From contig NZ_NRRF01000002.1 of the NCBI RefSeq assembly GCF_016583565.1, positions 62,001 to 126,000 on the forward strand: 64,000 nt of DNA. The letters run 5' to 3'. Of this stretch, positions 62,981-64,000 are shown piece by piece. Position numbers and translations under genes: made by a program. The notes below the pieces were generated by a model. It saw only the letters and a program-made list of their open reading frames with translations, did not search any database and was not told where the DNA came from. The first letter of the stretch is position 1. The number at the start of each line of letters is the position of its first letter. Source of the stretch: Thiocystis violacea. GTDB taxonomy: Bacteria; Pseudomonadota; Gammaproteobacteria; Chromatiales; Chromatiaceae.

Positions 62981-64000
62981 TCAGCGCTGCTCGCCGCTCC
63001 TCAGTCGCTGCGTGAGCTGCTGGATCTCCCGCTGCATTTCGAGATTCTCGAAGGGCCGTAGCGTGGGGATCTGGCGGTTCATGAGTCCTTCCAGCAGCTG
63101 TTGGCTGGATCGCACCAAGCCGACGAGCTCCCCGGACACGCGCACGGTCTCATAGGTGTTCCAGGCGGCCGCGATGTCCTTGTCGAGTTCCAGGCGCGCC
63201 TTCTCGACCTGTTTCGCCTGATCCTGCAGGTACTGGCGGTAGACGCCGGCTGCCTGGATGGTGAGCTGCTGGGCCTCGAGGTTGGCGTTCAGGAGATCCT
63301 GCTTGTCGGGGGACTCTCGCAGCAGGCGCTGGGTCTCGCCGGCGAGCGACTGCGCCTGCGCGATAATGCCGTCGATCTGTGGTAGGTAGCGTTCTCCGAT
63401 CGCCTCCTCGATCTTTAGGTGCATGCGGTTCAGGGATTTCAGCAGGACGACATAGAGGCCGTAGTAGCGGCGAGCGTTCTGGAGGTCTTCGCCGCTCTGC
63501 TCGACCAGTTCTTCGAGCTGCAGAGTGATGGACTTGACGTTGTCGAACAGGATGCCGAGATCCACCATGGTGTCGCCCACCACCGTGGAGAGCAGGAATT
63601 CGAGCTGCTCGTCGCTCAGCTCCAGGCCCATGCCCCGCAGTTCCTGGCCGAATTCGTGCTTGAGCTGTGTGATCTGCTCGGCGGCGCGCGCGATGTCGGC
63701 TTCACGGGCCGCGATCAGATCGTCGTAGTCCGCAACCGTCTTCTTGATCGTCGACTCCGTGGGTGCCGAGACGCGTTTCTGCCGATAATCGGCGATGTCG
63801 GTGCGGGCGGTGAGGATCTCGTCCTGAAGGGCTTGAATACGGTCCCGATTGTTGAGCGCTGGCGAGATGGTGAGGATGTCCACGGCCTCGTCCAGCAGCG
63901 CATCGATCTCACCGCGATTGGAGCGCTGGTCGGCGCCGAACCAGCTCTTCTCGGGCAGATCGGCCTGGCGCTCCTCAAGGATGAGCGCCTCATCCAGCGT
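62981..64000 (-). CDS. Coiled-coil protein, N-terminal part beyond the window
   Basis: About 340 residues are visible and the frame stays open to the right edge, so the gene is partial. The visible part is almost entirely helical: coiled coil around ALQDEILTARTDIADYRQKR and AREADIARAAEQITQLKHEF, a less charged helical block in the middle, and a C-terminal charged helix (LEMQREIQQLTQRLRSGEQR). A GTG at 63883 could look like a start, but the residues before it (SNRGEIDALLDEAVDIL) continue the same helical pattern. Function unknown; a structural or scaffold protein is likely. Confidence 0.7.
   Translation of the reverse strand, partial: TLDEALILEERQADLPEKSWFGADQRSNRGEIDALLDEAVDILTISPALNNRDRIQALQDEILTARTDIADYRQKRVSAPTESTIKKTVADYDDLIAAREADIARAAEQITQLKHEFGQELRGMGLELSDEQLEFLLSTVVGDTMVDLGILFDNVKSITLQLEELVEQSGEDLQNARRYYGLYVVLLKSLNRMHLKIEEAIGERYLPQIDGIIAQAQSLAGETQRLLRESPDKQDLLNANLEAQQLTIQAAGVYRQYLQDQAKQVEKARLELDKDIAAAWNTYETVRVSGELVGLVRSSQQLLEGLMNRQIPTLRPFENLEMQREIQQLTQRLRSGEQR

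Noticed and set aside
63715-63993. Alternative minus-strand frame at the right edge
   Set aside because: Ser/Arg-rich shadow of the coiled-coil gene, whose own frame is open to the edge.

Overview
The window is a high-GC chromosomal segment of a gammaproteobacterium, most likely a purple sulfur bacterium (Chromatiaceae, relatives of Thiocapsa, Thiorhodococcus or Allochromatium). This is inferred from three things together: an Azotobacter-type accessory nif operon, a cytoplasmic H2-sensing hydrogenase with its kinase, and standard gammaproteobacterial blocks (rpsF-rpsR-rplI-dnaB, gcvR-bcp). No photosynthesis or sulfur-oxidation gene lies in the window, so the assignment is indirect. No rRNA, tRNA, CRISPR array or intact insertion sequence was found.

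Layout. 1-6.3 kb: end of a possible hemerythrin-like gene, a MITE-like element, then the leftward operon nifV-cysE-orf8-nifW-nifZ-nifM-clpX, with a well-formed sigma-54 promoter in front of nifV. 6.5-11.1 kb: a periplasmic adaptor and RND efflux pump without an outer-membrane partner. 11.2-18.9 kb: a leftward block of hybrid histidine kinase, HD-GYP response regulator, two tandem paralogous outer-membrane proteins and a tiny PstS-like periplasmic protein. 18.9-23.4 kb: alpha/beta hydrolase, glycine-zipper lipoprotein with a collagen-like tract, znuA and an LbtU-type porin. 24-30.7 kb: phosphoketolase, a HAD protein and three envelope proteins of unknown function. 31-35.1 kb: sufBCD-sufT. 35.1-39.7 kb: a type I phosphodiesterase, a decayed ZIP transporter, an AT-richer sulfotransferase-like gene and a glycosyltransferase. 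39.7-46.9 kb: housekeeping and small genes (PIN-PhoH ATPase, bcp, gcvR, fmdB-like, PKHD dioxygenase, cNMP-binding protein). 47-50.9 kb: rpsF-rpsR-DUF2232-rplI-dnaB. 50.9-56.7 kb: a second sulfotransferase-like gene, hemP with a Fur-box-like site, and the three-gene circularly permuted ATP-grasp/alpha-E/transglutaminase operon. 56.8-61.7 kb: nikR, a 57-residue membrane peptide with a near-consensus promoter, and hupT-hupU-hupV. 61.7-64 kb: two lipoproteins and a coiled-coil protein running off the edge.

How the genes relate. The nif operon supplies homocitrate (NifV), serine activation for cysteine (CysE) and nitrogenase maturation or protection factors (NifW, NifZ, NifM, ClpX2). SufBCD-SufT supply Fe-S clusters. 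Nitrogenase makes H2, which HupUV can sense and HupT can transduce to uptake-hydrogenase genes outside the window; NikR next door fits nickel supply for NiFe hydrogenase. Metal handling recurs (ZnuA, LbtU porin, HemP, NikR, ZIP remnant).

The least explained items are: (i) the kinase/HD-GYP/twin-OMP/PstS-like block; (ii) two unlinked lipoproteins sharing an almost identical ten-cysteine twin-CX3C pattern; (iii) a transglutaminase-fold protein with Ala at the catalytic Cys position in an otherwise intact operon; and (iv) the short peptide beside nikR.
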